From: Gyrodactylus bullatarudis | Lineage: Eukaryota > Platyhelminthes > Monogenea > Gyrodactylidea > Gyrodactylidae | Direction: 5' to 3' | DNA: 41,142 bases | NCBI GenBank assembly: GCA_012064415.1 | Contig: SSNU01000078.1 | Location: 116,428-157,569, forward strand | Shown here: positions 9,715-18,765 of the stretch, one piece after another | Layout: each line of letters begins with the position of its first letter | How positions within the stretch are numbered: the stretch's first letter is position 1 | Notes under the pieces: generated by a model | Told to the model about the DNA's origin: nothing | Database searches by the model: none | Seen by the model: the letters and a program-made list of their open reading frames with translations, nothing else | Program-made: the position numbers and the translations under genes

Positions 9715-12700
9715 TCAGATAAGATTACATTTGGACTTGGGTGACTTGGTTTTCTTTGGGTCAGGAGTGGTCTGGTTGATTTGACGAACCAAATCATAAA
9801 ATACCTGAAATTAAGAGAAAATAAATTAGTTTAATTTGAATATACTCAGTTGTTATTTCGTCTGATTTAATAATTCACGTAAATTCTCAAATAAGTCCGA
9901 AAATCATATTAAAATAGATATGAGAGATATATATTAACACCAAATGTACATTTCTTAAAGGAGCATCAGTGGTATCACTTTAAAAATAATAAGAGTTAAA
10001 TAATTGAATGAGAAGACACAATCAATTCCAGTGTGATTGTGGAGCTTCGTACATAGGAAGAACTATTATGAAATTGTCTACAAGATCCAATGATCATCTA
10101 CATAAGGATACCGCGGTTACTAGACATCTTAAGCAGGAAAACCACGCAGCTTCGATTTAAAATTTTTCCCTATTATACAAAAATCCTGGGGATGGCAGCC
10201 GATTTTTAGCCTGGCTCAACAAATTAATTTTGGCCATTTTTCTCATGCAAGAATATTTTTTAGCCGAAAAATTTTAATATCTCTGAAGAACAAGTTTTTT
10301 AGATCAACTATTTCTCTCGTAAGCTACGAGAAATCATCGCTTACTATTTGTATTAATTTAAAATTTGAGAAATTTTCTACAAAAAAGGAAATAAACAATT
10401 GAAAATTAAATTTACTCCTGATTAGGGTAATACAAAATTTTATTTTCCCCGAACAATATTCTATGCATTAATCTAAAATTGATGTTTTAACCATGAAAAA
10501 CACATTTTGGAAATCAAAATGAAAATTTTTCATGTTCTGATATGCAAAAGTCCCATTTTCCCTAAAATCATCAAAATTTACCTAACTTCCTGGGACTTTC
10601 TTCCGACAGTTGAAAGGACACTCAATTTTTACTATAAGCCCTATTTTTATTTAAAAAGTTGCAAGAGCTATTCAAAAGTCTCAATTTTGTCCTTTCTCGT
10701 AGTGAAATTCATTGAAAAAATCTTGGCGCGTGTCCAAAAATTGTCCTATTCAGTCGAGATTTTGTATATCAGAACAAACTCGAAAACGTATGGTTTTATA
10801 GGAAAGAATGCTTAGTTTTCGATAATCTTCAAAATGAGATTAAGGCTGGGAAAAGTTGAAAAATTCGGCCTACTCTACTGCTGATGATTTTACCTTTTCC
10901 AGGGCTAGTTGCAATTTATTCAATTCTGATTAAAAATTACATTTGTCAAAAAAACTCTGAATTCCTTTTCTGAGATTAGGAAATTATCAAAAATTGATCA
11001 CCCTGAGAAGGATATAGCGGTGATCAGACAGGCCACGATACTTCAATTTCTAATTTTTCGTTAATATTGATTTTGATTGGTACAAAAATTGTAAAGATTT
11101 ATTACTGTTGGCATCTATTGAAGCTTTCAGCAATTATTTATTTGTTAATCTCTCATATTGTGAAGCTTCTTGATATTTTCAAGCCGAGTTAAAATTAATC
11201 AACAAATGCTGATTACAAACGTTAATCCAGTTATATTTTAAATTAAAATTTAAACAAAAAATAATTGAAAAACAACTTTTGTTCAAGAATAATAAATTTT
11301 AATTTCATGAACTTGAATAAAATTAGTGACTCTGAAAATCTGCTCTAAAATTTTAATGAGAGAATCTTTTTGAAGAATTTTTTCATTAATTAACACAACT
11401 TCTGATGGTATTTTGATTTCTCTAAAAAATCTTTTTGTTATTGTCCTTGTCCCCAGATCGATTTTCTCCCAATTTTGATGGTCTCCAAAATATTTAATAA
11501 TGGATCATTAGATCTTAATAATTTTTAATCTTTAATTTAATTTCTTATTTTTATGTTTTTGTCTTCAATTCTGTTAAAAAATGAATAGTTTCTTGGTTTC
11601 GGCATATGCGAAGACTATTTCCACACCAGCTTTAGTAGTTTTTAATATGGAAAATCATTTAAAAAGATGTATTTTCAAATGAGGGGGGAGGGGAAAGAAT
11701 ACAATGAAAAATTATGAAAAAAGGAAATACTTGAAAAGTAGTGTTGGCTCACTGTAAGTATATAATTATATCTAGTATCTAGTATTATAATTGTAATCAA
11801 AATAATATATAATCGATAATAATGAGAATAATTCATAGTTTTTTCCCACAAATCCTAAAGCACAAAGGGAGATTTGGATTCTGATCATTCTTCTACTTGA
11901 GAGTCAGAAATTTTAGTCAAAAAAACTAACCCGGTGATTGTGAGAAAGAGATTTTGTTTTTCCTATAGTAGTAGTAAGTATAAAAGCTGAAGCACAAGGT
12001 CAAAAGTTCAGAGGGAATTTTCCTAATAATATAAAATAATGTTGAAAGAAAAATCCCATGGGTACATCTTATCAGACAATCTCTAATCTCTAGAGTATAT
12101 AAACTATGGAATCTTATTCGGAAGTCAAATACTCAGTGTTGAGATTGAACATTGAATAGGGTCAAAATTGTATCTGTGTGTGTGTGTCAAACATGTAAAA
12201 AGTTGTTAATAGCAAGGGTAAATTTCGCCATAGATCAAAATTCATTTGAAAAAGACTCTTTTATAGGTTTTTTGTGATAAAAAAATTGAAAATTCGTCCA
12301 AAAACCTAATAAAAATGCGATGCTACTCATAAATATGATAATGATTTGAATGGGGGATCTATGTACTATGGATGGATAATATGGACTCAAGATAGTTTTG
12401 ACCACATCTCTAATATAGGATAAATAGAATAGTTATGTTACGACCAATGTGTACACTTTGAACAGTGTATATGTTACTGTGAGTCTGGGAAATCAGTGAG
12501 TGTCGGTAATTCAATAGTGTATGTCGGTAATCGGTGTGACTTTAGTGAATCTAGCTAATAAGCCCTGATTACTAGAGCATCAAAAATATGACCTAAAAAC
12601 TCATTTATAGGCGCCTATAAAAAGGCACTTATTTTTTTGAGTCATATTAAATGACTTTTAAAAATTTTCCTACTACTTATGAGTAAATATTAATGAATAT

Positions 12701-15700
12701 AAGATATAAATGTTTATTTCATTCAGTTAAATATAAAAAAACATAATTTTCAAATCTGTCATCTTTAAATTGGCGTCTATCATTTAAAAAATATTTCATT
12801 CTTGAGAATGACCTTTCAACATCGCAAGAAGTACACTGAGCAGTTGACATCAGGCAATATTGATGCGGGGAAATACTAGGATTCTCTCGGTTGATAATTT
12901 CTATAATAGGATTTTTCTTGAGGCGCTTTTGGAGGTAAACTTGAAGGCAAATAGGATCTTGATAGAAATTTAGTTTCTGAAGGATATTAAAACCTTCATA
13001 GATTGTTAAGGATTTAGATTCAAACTTATTTATTAGGGGTAAAATTGATCCATAGTTTAGTTGAATCTCTGATAAATCACTTATTAGACTTTCACCACAG
13101 CTTGTTTTGCTTTTATAACAGTTTCAGTTTTTTCTGTCATTTTAGAAACAATTCTTTGTATTTCAGGCAAATGCTGGCTATAGTATTGAGCTCCTTCAAG
13201 CCAGGTTCCCCACCTTGTGAGTATTGGTGCAGGTGGTTGACCAATTTCATCAAACATAACTTGATGATGTCGATTTTTAACAACTAGAGCCTTAACCGTT
13301 GATATTAGGTCATTGACTGTTTGTTATGACTCTTTAATTTTCATTGCCAAATTGTGAAGTAAATGAGCAAGACATGTTATATGAAAAAGATTTGGATAAC
13401 TCATTTTGAGATGATTAGTAGCAGCTGTATTATATTTTGCTGCATCAGTTATCAGGAGTTGAAAGTTCTGAGGTATTATATTAAAATACATGACTGTTTG
13501 GTTGATGTATTGGATAAGTTTGGTCGTAGTCAAGGATTCTGATAGACGATAGGACCTAAGTAGTGTGGAAATTTCTGGCTTTGTTAAATCTCCACCCATG
13601 AAATTTAGATACTTTTGGCCGTTTATTTGAGATTCGTCGGCAATTATAAAAACATTATCTTTCAAGGTTTCCGTCTTCACTGTTTGAATTTTTTGATCGT
13701 ACAATTCACTGACATATTTCCGATACGATTCATGAGAAAGAATATTGAATGAAAAATTTTCCATGAAGAAAGACTTCACTTTGGGTTCTTTAATTTTTGT
13801 TAGAGGTAATCCAAGACTTAAGAATAGTTCTGCTAGATCTGTGTTTTTGAACTAGAGGAATTCGTGAGTTTTCGTTTATGTCGACCCGTTTTTCTATGTT
13901 GCAATACAAAAAATGATTTTCTATGATTGACAGTGCAACAGCAAATCTTACAATATAGACCTCCCGTTCTAGATTCTTGGAATTCATTAGGCCAGGATTT
14001 GATAAAATTTGTAATCTTAATGCTACTTGGTGTTGGTGCTTTTGGCATGGTTAAAAGAATGTAAAATAAAGCATGCTGCATGACGTAATCAAAATGTCAA
14101 TCATGGGAAATCAAAGAATGAATTTGATTGGTCAATAAGATTAGATATGGGGATATTCTATGCAAAGTATACATTATGTATAAATATGACCTATAAATAA
14201 TATTTATTAAATATGCCTTTTAAAAAGTATAACCTATTACAAAATATATGACCGATATATGCTCTTATAACTTTTTTATATGAAACCTCACACCTCTTTT
14301 GATTATACCAATGTGATTTATTTGTTTAATATACCTTACTTGTAAAATATGACTTATATGACTTTTTGATGCTCTACTTATTACCCAAACTCACTGAGAA
14401 GGTCAGTGAATTGAAGGGAATGTATGTCTGAGGGATTAATTTCCAAAGGAAAATTATCAAGATACTGGCAAAATAAGAGAACAAAATTCTTACTTTCAAG
14501 ATAGACGACAACTGTAAAATACATACATAGACTTTGATAGGGGAAGGGTCGATTTCGAATCAATAATAATTGATGTAGTAACTGAGAGTAATGAACAAGT
14601 GTCTTTTCAAAGATCAAAATATTCATGGTACCGTGAATAAATTGGTAGCAACTAATGAATTAGATGTGTGTCAAGAAGATGAGTGTTCATTAGGAGAGAT
14701 CGATGCAAAAAATTTCCCCTTGGAAATGGACAGGGAATATTCAAATTTGATTGACTCAAATTGTAAAACCCTGACCTGTAATTGTGAAAAGAATCAAGTT
14801 TTATGTAACTCTTGATCATTCTCTTACTTATGGCAATAAATAAATATTTAATACTTTAATTTTTTCTCAAAAAAATTAATCGATAAGTTGAGCTGTTGAA
14901 TTCACTGACCTTCTCAGTGTGTTTGGGTAATGAGGGCTTATTAGCTAGATTCACTAAAGTCACACTTATTACCAACATACACTATTGAATTACCGACACT
15001 CACTGATTTCCCAGACTCACAGTAACATATACAATGTCAAACATTGTATACACTGCGCACAAAAATGAACAATGTGTATACTCGGTGTATACAGTGTCAA
15101 AAGTTTACAAATTGTTCATAAGGTCTAATGAGCAATGTGGAAACTTTAACTTTATAAGAAGAATGACTCTTTGAGATGCTTCTATTTTTTAGTCTTGAAT
15201 AAACATTATCGATTCTTCAGGAAAATTTATTTGTTATTACAAGCTAAACTTTTGTGGCATTTAGATGTACATGATCTGTTATTTTTTAAGCATCGAGATC
15301 TGTTGTTTGACAACCATCTTGAAAATTGCATTTTAACATTCCTTGGCCATCGCAGTTTGAATTCATCCTAGATGCTGTTCTCAGAGGAATCTCTTTTTTG
15401 GGAATTTCTTCTGGACTGATAAAAATTGTTAAGGGAAGTGAATTTTCCTCGAGAAAAGTGACTCTTCAAAATTCCATCCTTTGTACCGATTTCATATAAT
15501 TATATGAATTATATACATATCATTATAATAATGTTCATTTTTTTCGTTCTTGAGAAGCTACTTTGTTAGTTTTTAAGTTCAAAGACATGTTTATTTAAGA
15601 CTAAAAAACAGAAGCATCTCAAAATCAGATTCAAGAGTCATTCTTCTGTAGTAAAATCAGCTTGTAATAATAAATAGTAAAGATTCCCGATAAAATTATT

Positions 15701-17113
15701 CAAAATAAAATTTCTTAACTCTTACAAAGTTAAAGTTTCCACATTGCTCATTAGACCTTATGAACAATTTGTAAACTTTTGACACTGTATACACTGTTCA
15801 AAGTGTACATATTGGTCGTAACAGTTATAATTAGAGAAAGTTATTAAAAAGTTTAGTTTCCTTGGATAATGGGATTAAAGAAAAAAAACAAATTTGAATA
15901 ATTCTTATAAGAAGCTTAATTTTCTCCAGTCCAGTCCATTTTTGAATTTTTTAGAAAATAGCCACTCACTTTGGGTGATCAGATTCAAAATACTTGGAAA
16001 TAAAAAAGACAAACAATCATTTCAAGATATACTCCAGAGTTATTGCGAAGAGACTTTTCATACAAACATAAATATTGACTATAATAATTTATACATTTGT
16101 CGTTATGAATATTTTGATATGAAACATAAATCAGTTCTAAAGAGAAATAAATGAATTAATTAAAAAAATTAATTATGAAAATGGAATTTACTTGATGCCA
16201 ACTAGAGATACTATTTAGTTGTTATTCTAATCATTCAATTTATATTTAGTTAATTTTGAATTTCAAGAAATTGTTATGGAATTGAACAACCAAGAATTGG
16301 AAGTCAATACTAGGGATTCCTCAAAATGAAACAAAACCCAAGAGAGATCAATTTTCCCTATAAAGTTTATGAACTTTGAACCGAATAAACGAAAAAATCA
16401 ATAAACCATGTTGAACCAAGACAATGTTTTTCTGCCAAAAAAGAGAAAAATCGATAGATTTTCATGTCTCTCTCTTTCTCTCAATTAATATGCATCAGAC
16501 ATCAAAATTTATTTATTTGCTCTTTTCTAATGATAAAAGCATAATCACCATCAACTATTTTAGAAAAGAAATACAGAATGATTCATTAAATAAGAGAAGA
16601 AATGATGAATTGAAATAATAACGAGCAATAGTTTAAAAAATCACTCACTTCTTGAACGTTGATATTCTTCTTTGCACTAGTCTCCAAGTGATTACAATTG
16701 AATTCACGCGAAAGAACTTGTCCCTGCTCTTTGCCGATGCATCTCTCATGTTCCATATCACATTTATTACCGACAAGGACCATTGGGACTCGTTGTTGAT
16801 CTTTGACTCGTAAGATTTGCTGAATAAGATCATGAAGATCATTGAAAGATGATTGAGACGTGATTGAATAGACAATAAGAAAGCCTTGTCCATTTTTCAT
16901 GTATAAATCTCGCATTGCTGTAAATTGTTCCGTGCCAGCTGTGTCTAGGATTTCCAAAATGACTTGTTGATCGTCTACGTAAACTTGTTTACGATAACTA
17001 TCCTCGATAGTGGGGTCGTACTTCTCCACAAAGATTCCTTGAACAAAATTTACAGTGAGGGCACTTTTACCAACACCACCACTGCCCAAAACGACAATTT
17101 TATATTCACGCAT
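9715..17113 (-). CDS. Rap1: Rap1 small GTPase (two coding exons)
   Basis: Exon 1 is 16649-17113 (155 codons, donor GTGAGT) and exon 2 is 9715-9804 (acceptor TTTCAG, stop TGA at 9715-9717). Joined in phase 0 they encode 184 aa, the usual Rap1 length. Visible features: P-loop GSGGVGKS at residues 10-17, effector loop [17 protein letters not shown] with the Thr61 that marks Rap proteins off from Ras (Gln61), NKCD for guanine binding, ETSAK, and a basic tail ending CNLI, a CAAX box whose last residue suggests geranylgeranylation. Rap1 is a membrane-bound switch controlling adhesion and MAPK signalling. The 6.8-kb intron holds PLE, hAT and other transposon sequence, so finding the last exon needs the KSKCNLI tail. 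The start codon lies 114 bp from the SNIP1 start on the opposite strand. Confidence 0.95.
9840..10000 (-). repeat. Family-1 PLE terminal repeat (left, inverted)
   Basis: Matches the left repeat of the 22-kb element, from the block around AAGTCCGAAAATC through TATATTAACACCAAATG to TATCACTTTAAAAATAAT. It lies just upstream of a plus-strand GIY-YIG remnant, the same arrangement as at 22 kb. Confidence 0.6.
9937..9975 (-). ncRNA. Hammerhead-like motif, family-1 PLE, copy P3
   Basis: Minus strand: ATACCA, then CTGATGC (core with its last A changed to C), TCCTTTAA, GAAA, TGTACA, TT, then TGGTGT. Stem I is ATACCA/TGGTGT (six pairs with one G-U) and stem III is TG/CA. The changed core residue should disable this copy. 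Its stem I differs from the 22-kb copies by paired substitutions. Confidence 0.55.
10026..10200 (+). pseudogene. Family-1 PLE GIY-YIG fragment
   Basis: The frame reads [20 protein letters not shown], then [19 protein letters not shown] and, after a stop, [13 protein letters not shown], very close to the 22.6-kb copy. Sequence homology stops at about 10200, before the EKFFIN segment. It lies in the Rap1 intron. Confidence 0.7.
10403..11060 (+). repeat. 650-bp dispersed repeat, copy 1 (partner at 20260-20903)
   Basis: Almost identical to 20260-20903 apart from a 16-nt insertion near 10447 and scattered changes; the central 309 nt are identical in translation. The last 70 bp are PLE GIY-YIG remnant (GATCACC...GAGAAGGATATAGCGGTG), so the repeat travelled with, or was inserted in, a family-1 PLE. 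The shared 102-codon open frame has no coding character. Confidence 0.9.
11083..11600 (+). repeat. Dispersed repeat, copy 1 (partner at 31440-31930)
   Basis: Clear collinear similarity to 31440-31930: CATCTATTGAAGC, GTGAAGCTTCTTGATATTTTC, ATGAACTTGAATAA, TTTTTTCATTAATTAA and CCCCAGATCGATTTT occur in the same order. The copies are diverged by indels and substitutions. Family not recognised. Confidence 0.75.
11600..12430. other. Rap1 intron sequence, no gene recognised
   Basis: AT-rich sequence with a short TG run at 12173-12187. No open frame or repeat end was recognised. Confidence 0.5.
12573..14376 (-). mobile_element. hAT DNA transposon, 1804 bp, inactive
   Basis: Perfect 14-bp terminal inverted repeats TAGAGCATCAAAAA and flanking 8-bp duplications CTGATTAC (12565-12572) and CTTATTAC (14377-14384), 7 of 8 matching: the hAT signature. 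Subterminal ATATGAC motifs recur at both ends. The element interrupts arm symmetry of transposon B, so it is the youngest of the three nested layers. Confidence 0.9.
12723..14048 (-). pseudogene. hAT transposase pseudogene
   Basis: From ATG at 14048 the frame gives [20 protein letters not shown] and a zinc-finger-like segment ([16 protein letters not shown] then QHRKTGRHK) as in CGG-binding/BED-type hAT N termini. After a frameshift near 13840 it continues with [37 protein letters not shown] and [16 protein letters not shown]. An in-frame TAA (13324-13326) and a second frameshift near 13086 follow, separating [18 protein letters not shown] from [15 protein letters not shown]. The C terminus, [16 protein letters not shown], is the hAT dimerisation motif. 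Multiple breaks mean no active product. Confidence 0.85.
15823..16648. other. Rap1 intron sequence with an unrecognised 86-codon open frame
   Basis: Right of transposon A. A plus-strand open frame at 15894-16154 (pieces [17 protein letters not shown] and [13 protein letters not shown]) has no recognised relative and base composition like its surroundings; it may be chance. Confidence 0.35.
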
Positions 17114-17227
17114 TCCTCCGTCTAGTGTGAGATGTATGGAATCAGTTTATTTTTATTCAAATTTTCCACAATGCTTGAGTAAACAAATTTGTTGAAAATT
17201 ATTCCAAAATATTGTATTTTGTTTAAA
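17114..17227. promoter_or_regulatory. Putative shared promoter between Rap1 and SNIP1
   Basis: Only 114 bp separate the divergent start codons, so the 5' untranslated regions and any core promoters must lie in this interval or overlap the genes. No clear TATA box stands out. Shared regulation is inferred from spacing only. Confidence 0.5.
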
Positions 17228-17911
17228 ATGGTAAAAAGTTCCAAAGAGCATAGAAAAAGAAAAGAAGAAAAACATAGCGATGAAGACGAACCAAGAGTTA
17301 AAAGATTGGCAATTCCAGAAATTGTTGATGAGTATACGCCCAAGCAACGTTTGAAGGCTCCTGAAATTGTTCTAGAGGAAGATATCAAACCAAGTGCTAG
17401 TAAAGCAGAGAACGAAGAGCAAGACTCTTCCAAGTATAAAAAACAAATCCAAGCCAAGTCGAAAGCAAATTTCGGCCTATCTGGTAAACTAACAGAAGAG
17501 ACAAATTTATTCAACGGTGTAGTCATCAAATACAACGAACCACCAGATGCTAAAAAACCTACAGAATTTTGGCGTTTGTATCCATTTAAGGGGAAAGAAA
17601 CTCTTCCTGTTATGCATATCCATCGTCAGAGTGGCTATCTTATAGGTAGAGACCGTAAAATTGCAGATATTCCCATGGATCATCCTAGTATTTCTAAGCA
17701 GCATGCTGTTTTACAGTTTCGTCAAGTCCAAGGTGTCATTCGTCCCTATCTAATTGATCTTGAATCGGCCAACGGTTCCTTTATTAACAACAAAAGAATT
17801 GAACATAAACGCTACTATGAGCTCAAGGAAACCGACATGCTACGATTTGGCTACTCCAGCCGAGAGTACATTGTCATGACTAATCAAACAGAACTTGATG
17901 AAGGAGAGTGA
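17228..17911 (+). CDS. SNIP1: SNIP1-like FHA-domain nuclear protein
   Basis: A single exon encodes 227 aa. I chose ATG 17228 (MVKSSKEHRKRK) over the upstream in-frame ATG at 17189 because the basic start fits the family. The N-terminal 75 residues are charged and likely disordered, with lysine-rich nuclear signals. Then come YNEPPDAKKPTEFWRLYPFK and the FHA domain (about 136-205), with SGYLIGRDRKIADIPMDHPS, SKQHA, DLESANGSFINNKRI and RYYELKETDMLRFGYSSREY. The phosphothreonine-binding residues are present: Arg141, Ser156/His159 and Asn182. SNIP1/Pml1p acts in pre-mRNA splicing and retention (RES complex) and in transcription control. It is shorter than human SNIP1, mainly through a reduced N terminus and acidic tail. 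ATTAAA near 17940 may be the poly(A) signal. Confidence 0.93.
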   Translation: MVKSSKEHRKRKEEKHSDEDEPRVKRLAIPEIVDEYTPKQRLKAPEIVLEEDIKPSASKAENEEQDSSKYKKQIQAKSKANFGLSGKLTEETNLFNGVVIKYNEPPDAKKPTEFWRLYPFKGKETLPVMHIHRQSGYLIGRDRKIADIPMDHPSISKQHAVLQFRQVQGVIRPYLIDLESANGSFINNKRIEHKRYYELKETDMLRFGYSSREYIVMTNQTELDEGE

Positions 17912-18765
17912 AATTATTTGTACATTTATTTATCCATTGATTAAATTTTAATATTTTTAAATCTTTCGTTTTTATATTTATCAAATGTGTGTTGTTGACA
18001 CAACAACTTTTTAGAACTAACTACCCATTATTTAAACGCAAACAATTAAACTTATTTTAATTCTCTAAGAGAATTTCTCTTGGAAATTCCTGATTATCGA
18101 CTTGCACGCTCTTACTAGACTTGTGGAATTTTACGGAATTATTCTTCTTATCAAGAGCTCAATTTTTAGAAGACTTTACTACTTATGAGTTAGTTGTTAG
18201 GAAAACTTTTAGAAAATGATATTGAAAAGTATTTCAATAACTATGGAATTAAAATTATTACCAAGTATTCTGAAAAAGCATTCTTTTGAGTTGACCGCTA
18301 CTCTGGAGTCATTTTGATTTGTTAAAAATGTCTCAACCAATCAGATTTTGAGCAGAGCTTAATTAATAGAATTCCTTTCGTATACAACAAGAGTATTATT
18401 CTATCTACATTGGATAATCAAAAGTAATTATTCTATATCACACTGCTAGCATTGTGACACATTTTTGATAAAATCTTGAGGAATAAGAGAATCGCGCTGA
18501 GAAGTAAACGTTTAAAAATTGACAAATAAACAGTGAGTTTTTGATTTTGATCTAATATACAATAACCATACATTGTATACTTGATACTAACTAAACAGAA
18601 ATGATACAGTAAGTATTCTTAATTTCCTGAGAATCGGCTAACATTGGCATTAATAAAATAAACTTAAACCCGCTGCCAGTCTATTCCTAGTGTCATTGGG
18701 AGATTGAGTTGAAAATTTTTATTTTTAGAAATTTTTTCAAGAAAAAATCAGTCAGTTCCAAAGAG
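17912..18765. other. Intergenic sequence
   Basis: SNIP1 3' region followed by AT-rich spacer and probable 5' region of the CRAL-TRIO gene. A short hairpin GTTGT...ACAAC occurs near 17994-18007. No further gene seen. Confidence 0.5.

Larger units (their letters stand above)
12473..15026. mobile_element. GTTAC-type transposon B, inserted in A and itself split by a hAT element
   Basis: Ends GTTACTGTGAGTCTGGGAAA and the reverse complement, with long inverted arms continuing through ATAGTGTATG, GTGACTTTAGTGAATCTAGC and CTGAGAAGGTCAGTGAATT. Flanks GTATAT (12467-12472) and ATATAC (15027-15032) are consistent with a decayed 6-bp duplication of GTATAC. Without the hAT insert it is about 740 bp. The core (about 14420-14890) has short open frames on both strands, such as [14 protein letters not shown] on plus, with no recognised transposase. 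Confidence 0.7.
12437..15822. mobile_element. GTTAC-type transposon A (outermost of three nested elements)
   Basis: Left end GTTACGACCAATGTGTACAC and right end its reverse complement with one change, flanked by perfect 6-bp duplications AGTTAT (12431-12436 and 15823-15828). Element B plus a hAT copy are inserted 36 bp from its left end. The arms extend far inward (around AGACCTTATGAAC and AGATGCTTCT on both sides), so it is a fold-back element of about 0.8 kb without the insertions. The loop at about 15205-15575 has no recognised gene. It lies in the Rap1 intron. Confidence 0.75.

Noticed and set aside
10507..10815. 102-codon open frame, identical again at 20350-20658
   Set aside because: Identity is explained by the duplicated repeat; the peptide is low-complexity, AT-driven and matches no family.
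10870..10900. CTGATGA at 10879 and 20723 as further hammerheads
   Set aside because: No GAAA block at suitable distance and no flanking stem.
14591..14815. 74-codon plus-strand open frame in transposon B as a transposase
   Set aside because: Short, acidic, no catalytic motif; kept only as a note within transposon B.
16645..16893. Antisense and shifted frames over Rap1 and SNIP1
   Set aside because: Shadows of the real genes in other frames.
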